This document shows, piece by piece, positions 6,157-8,509 of a stretch of 8,509 nt of DNA. The notes beneath the pieces were generated by a model. It had not been told where the DNA came from. It made no database searches and saw nothing but the letters and a program-made list of their open reading frames with translations. Position numbers and translations under genes: made by a program. Origin of the DNA: Pseudomonadota bacterium (lineage in GTDB: Bacteria > Pseudomonadota > Gammaproteobacteria > Pseudomonadales > Pseudomonadaceae). Positions within the stretch are counted from its first letter, which is position 1; each line of letters begins with the position of its first letter. The stretch covers positions 1 to 8,509 of the forward strand of contig JAEYXX010000028.1 in NCBI GenBank assembly GCA_023431055.1. Direction: 5' to 3'.

Positions 6157-6189
6157 TTTGTAACAAGAGGTTTGTGCGCAGGGATTTGT
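6157..6189 (+). promoter_or_regulatory. Three phased TTTGT repeats before the AraC gene
   Basis: TTTGT occurs at 6157, 6171 and 6185, exactly 14 bp apart; the first two are preceded by G and the third by A. A small palindrome, TTGTAACAA (6158-6166), overlaps the first. AraC-family proteins bind direct repeats, so these could be regulator sites, although the 14-bp phase is unusual for that family. They lie 34-66 bp upstream of the regulator start. Tentative. Confidence 0.25.
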
Positions 6190-6222
6190 TCTTTGCGCCA
6201 GAGACATGCAGAGGTGTCATCG

Positions 6223-7191
6223 ATGACCAGCCACGCCCCCATCGTCCGCGCCGCCGAGTTGGCAGACCTGGCAGATGAGCGCATCCGCCTGGTGGATGGC
6301 GGGACCGCGCGTGATCGCCTGTTCCAGGGGCACCTGAGCTGGCGCCGGCTGCGCAGCGGCCTGTCGTTGCACTGCTCGGACTGCCAGGAATTGCAGGACT
6401 TCGCCACCCAGACCGAAGCGCGCCCGCACCTGAATTTCATCCTCTTCCTGCAGGGGCGCAGCGAGGTCAGCTACGACGGCCGGCCCTTCACCTTCGGTGC
6501 ATCCGGCACTGCTGGCGAGGGGGTGACCATCGCGCTCAACGAGCCGATGCTCTTCGCCCGTCGCGCGCGCCGCGGCCAGCGCATCCGCAAGGTCTCGGTG
6601 AGCCTGGCGCCGGAGTGGTTCGAATCCAGCGGCTTCGATGGCCAGGCGCAGCTCAAGACGTTGCTGCAGGGTAATTACAGACCACTCAATGTGATGCGCT
6701 GGCAACCGTCACCGCGCCTGCTGACGCTGGCCGAACAGGTGCTGCACCCTGGCTGCGGCAATCGCCTGCTGGAAAATCTCTACCTGGAAAGCCGCGCCCT
6801 GGAGATCGCCGGTGAAGCGCTGAGCCTGCTGACCCGGCAACCGCTCAACGCCACGCCGAACCTGCGCCCACAGGAATACCAGCGCATTCGCCGCACCCTG
6901 GAACTGCTGCACAGCGGCGAGGCCGATGGCTGGTCACTGGAAGATATCGCCCATGAGGTCGGCTGCTGCGCCAGCACCCTGCAGCGCCAGTTCCAGGCGG
7001 CGAAGGGCACCTCGCTGTTCGAGTATCAGCGCCAGCGCAAGCTGCAACAGGCACGCGAGGCGTTGGAGCGGCAGGGCGTAAGCGTCGGACAGGCCGCCTG
7101 GATCGCCGGCTACAGCAGCGCCGCCAATTTCTCCACGGCATTCAAGCGCGCCTTCGGTATCAGCCCGAAGCAGGTACGGGCAAGGTTGTAG
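6223..7191 (+). CDS. AraC-family siderophore-responsive regulator, PchR/BfeR-like
   Basis: Cytoplasmic transcription activator, 322 residues. The N-terminal half (about 1-200) is a ligand-sensing region containing LNFILFLQGRSEVSYDG (70-86), which resembles the matching part of PchR-type regulators that bind ferric siderophores. The C-terminal AraC DNA-binding domain has two helix-turn-helix units: SLEDIAHEVGCCASTLQRQF (238-257) and AAWIAGYSSAANFSTAFKRA (291-310). The second ends in the family signature FGISPKQVRARL. The start at 6223 has GAGGTG six bases upstream; an in-frame ATG at 6172 lacks such a site and would add 17 unlike residues. It is divergent from the receptor gene with a shared Fur box, so it most likely activates the receptor, DUF2218 and esterase genes when ferric siderophore is present. 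Its stop codon lies in the head of a REP-like repeat. The inducer is not known from sequence. Confidence 0.88.
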   Translation: MTSHAPIVRAAELADLADERIRLVDGGTARDRLFQGHLSWRRLRSGLSLHCSDCQELQDFATQTEARPHLNFILFLQGRSEVSYDGRPFTFGASGTAGEGVTIALNEPMLFARRARRGQRIRKVSVSLAPEWFESSGFDGQAQLKTLLQGNYRPLNVMRWQPSPRLLTLAEQVLHPGCGNRLLENLYLESRALEIAGEALSLLTRQPLNATPNLRPQEYQRIRRTLELLHSGEADGWSLEDIAHEVGCCASTLQRQFQAAKGTSLFEYQRQRKLQQAREALERQGVSVGQAAWIAGYSSAANFSTAFKRAFGISPKQVRARL

Positions 7192-7324
7192 GGAGGCGAA
7201 GCCCGGATGCAATCCGGGAAAGGCGAAGGGCAAGGTTCTGCCGGTTTTCCCTGTGCCCGGAGAGGTAAGGGGCTGCGGCCGCACATCGGTGTAGGGGGCA
7301 GCGCACCCTACGAAACATGCGGCC
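7188..7324. repeat. REP-like palindromes after the AraC gene
   Basis: A GTAGGG head (7188-7193) is followed by a perfect 7-bp hairpin, CCCGGAT/ATCCGGG (7202-7208 and 7212-7218). Further on, GGCCGCA/TGCGGCC (7277-7283 and 7318-7324) encloses GTAGGG/CCCTAC (7291-7296 and 7306-7311), a nested stem structure. These resemble intergenic repeats common in Pseudomonas. I see no gene here; small open frames in this stretch are made of repeat sequence. Confidence 0.6.
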
Positions 7325-7336
7325 GGACTGCTTTCT

Positions 7337-7567
7337 CCCCTCTCCCGCTTGCGGGAGAGGGGCCGGGGGAGAGGGCTAGCGATTCAGCCCTCAACGGCGC
7401 AGGAGCAGTTATCCAAACTATCGCACGCGGCCTTCCCAGCCCTCTCCCGGCCTGATCGCCAGCGATCAGGCGCTCATCGGCGTAACAAACAGAGCAAAAC
7501 TATGGCACGCGGCCTTTTGCGCCCTCTCCCGCCCTTCGGGCACCCTCTCCCGCAAGCGGGAGAGGGT
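7337..7567. repeat. Inverted CCCTCTCCCGC palindromes with an 82-bp duplication
   Basis: Two 26-bp perfect palindromes bound the stretch: 7337-7362 with TT at its centre and 7542-7567 with AA, so they are inverted relative to each other. Between them a 35-bp block, 7415-7449, recurs at 7497-7531 (30 of 35 identical, 82 bp apart), including GCACGCGGCCTT and GCCCTCTCCCG. The first copy is followed by another hairpin with a 9-bp stem, GCCTGATCG/CGATCAGGC (7450-7458 and 7463-7471). Related GGGAGAGGGC segments occur beside the palindromes. Together with 7188-7324, this fills the 402 bp between the AraC gene and ppk; no coding signal is seen. Confidence 0.7.
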
Positions 7568-7575
7568 CATCAGAG

Positions 7576-7595
7576 GGCTGCAAGCAGCCGCTTTT
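7576..7595 (+). terminator. Possible plus-strand terminator at the ppk 3' end
   Basis: GGCTGC-AA-GCAGCC (7576-7589) is a perfect 6-bp stem followed by GC and TTTT. In the plus direction it could stop transcripts from the AraC gene before they run antisense into ppk. The T-run is short and the tight loop would open to four bases. It overlaps the ppk stop codon region. In the ppk direction no T-tract follows. Confidence 0.35.
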
Positions 7596-8509
7596 AACGA
7601 GCGACGACGACCGGGGCTGTGAGCTTTTCCAACAAGCCGGACTGCGCGCTACGCGGGTTCTGGTTGCCGGTGGGCTGCTGACGCACATAGCGACCGTCGG
7701 ACTGCAGCACCCAGGCCTGGGTGTTGTCGGTCAGGTAGCTTTCCAGCTCCTTCTTCACCCGGGTGATGAGCTTCTTGCCCTCTACCGGGAAGCAGGTCTC
7801 CACACGCTTGTCGAGGTTGCGCTCCATCCAGTCGGCGCTGGACAGGTAGATCTTCTCGTCGCCGCCATTGAGGAAGTAGAACACCCGCGTGTGCTCGAGG
7901 AAGCGGCCGATGATCGAGCGCACCTGGATGTTGTGCGACACCCCGGGGATGCCCGGGCGCAGGCAGCACATGCCGCGCACGATCAGGTCGATCTTCACCC
8001 CGCACTGGCTGGCCTTGTACAGCGCCTTGATCACCTTGGGATCGGTCAGCGAGTTGATCTTGGCGATGATCTGCGCAGGCTTGCCCTCGCTGGCGAACTG
8101 CGCCTCGCGGGCGATCATGTCGAGCAGTGTCTTCTTCAGGGTGAAGGGCGCATGCAGCAGCTTCTTCATCCGCAGTGTCTTGCCCATGCCGATCAACTGG
8201 TCGAACAGCTTGGAGACGTCCTCGCAGAGCACCTCGTCGGAGGTCAGCAGGCTGTAGTCGGTGTACAGACGGGCGTTGCCGGCGTGGTAGTTGCCGGTGC
8301 CCAGGTGGGCGTAGCGCACCAGTTCGCCGTTCTCGCGGCGCAGGATGAGGATCATCTTGGCGTGGGTCTTGAAACCGACCACGCCGTAGATCACCACCGC
8401 ACCGGCCTGCTGCAGGCGACTGGCCAGGGCCAGGTTGGACTCCTCGTCGAAGCGCGCGCGCAGCTCGATCACCGCGGTGACTTCCTTGCCGCTGCGCGCC
8501 GCTTCCACC
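7594..8509 (-). CDS. ppk: Polyphosphate kinase 1, C-terminal part
   Basis: Reversible enzyme that builds inorganic polyphosphate from the terminal phosphate of ATP. The last 304 codons are present; the gene runs off the right edge. The phospholipase-D-like C1 and C2 domains are visible. The autophosphorylated His lies in FKTHAKM (residue 49 of the fragment). The second essential His lies in [10 protein letters not shown] (residue 206). Their separation, 157 residues, equals that of E. coli His 435 and His 592. [35 protein letters not shown] and [17 protein letters not shown] are further family blocks. A tail of about 30 residues after [10 protein letters not shown] is low in conservation. The gene points towards ppx, as in other pseudomonads, but an iron cassette now lies between the two. 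Confidence 0.96.
   Translation of the reverse strand, partial: VEAARSGKEVTAVIELRARFDEESNLALASRLQQAGAVVIYGVVGFKTHAKMILILRRENGELVRYAHLGTGNYHAGNARLYTDYSLLTSDEVLCEDVSKLFDQLIGMGKTLRMKKLLHAPFTLKKTLLDMIAREAQFASEGKPAQIIAKINSLTDPKVIKALYKASQCGVKIDLIVRGMCCLRPGIPGVSHNIQVRSIIGRFLEHTRVFYFLNGGDEKIYLSSADWMERNLDKRVETCFPVEGKKLITRVKKELESYLTDNTQAWVLQSDGRYVRQQPTGNQNPRSAQSGLLEKLTAPVVVAR

Noticed and set aside
7188..7567. CRISPR array
   Set aside because: The repeats are palindromic, differ in sequence and are unevenly spaced, with only two copies of the longest block and no cas gene.
2494..7593. A composite transposon or genomic island with its own mobility gene
   Set aside because: No transposase, integrase, terminal inverted repeat or tRNA attachment site is visible; only REP-like elements are present.
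7207..7597. Two 82-codon plus-strand frames in the repeat region
   Set aside because: They are made of palindromic repeat sequence and have no ribosome site or domain.

Overview
The window looks like chromosomal DNA of a Pseudomonas-type gammaproteobacterium. The order rho - trxA - ppx, with ppk beyond and facing ppx, matches the pseudomonad chromosome. The thioredoxin is nearly the Pseudomonas textbook sequence. The DNA is GC-rich, judged by eye, and is studded with GTAGGGTGG-type palindromic repeats of the kind common in this genus.

Left part (1-2465): the 5' end of rho and the complete trxA lie on the minus strand. A factor-independent terminator after trxA and a leader with two mutually exclusive hairpins lie between them. 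The exopolyphosphatase gene ppx is divergent from trxA. The trxA/ppx intergenic region carries candidate promoters for both directions and a long, slightly imperfect inverted repeat.

Middle part (2494-7191): a four-gene iron-siderophore cassette. On the minus strand, in transcription order, are a FepA/PfeA-family outer-membrane receptor, a DUF2218 protein and a periplasmic IroE/PfeE-like esterase. The last two overlap by 11 nt. Divergent from them is an AraC-family regulator of the PchR/BfeR kind. A convincing Fur box lies in the shared control region. The likely scheme is that ferric catecholate siderophore (enterobactin-like) enters through the receptor, the esterase cuts its ester backbone in the periplasm, the AraC protein activates the genes when siderophore is present, and Fur represses them when iron is ample. 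No siderophore biosynthesis gene, inner-membrane transporter or TonB/ExbBD gene is in the window, which suits use of siderophores made by others.

Right part (7192-8509): about 400 bp of nested palindromes and a duplicated block without a gene, then the C-terminal part of ppk on the minus strand with both catalytic histidines. In pseudomonads such as P. aeruginosa ppx and ppk are convergent neighbours. Here the iron cassette and its repeats separate them, so the cassette looks like an accessory insertion into a conserved polyphosphate locus.

I see no RNA gene, CRISPR array, transposase or integrase. The most notable points are the placement of the cassette, the free-standing DUF2218 gene coupled to an esterase gene, covarying REP-like elements placed directly after stop codons, and possible leader or operator structures before rho, trxA/ppx and the siderophore genes.
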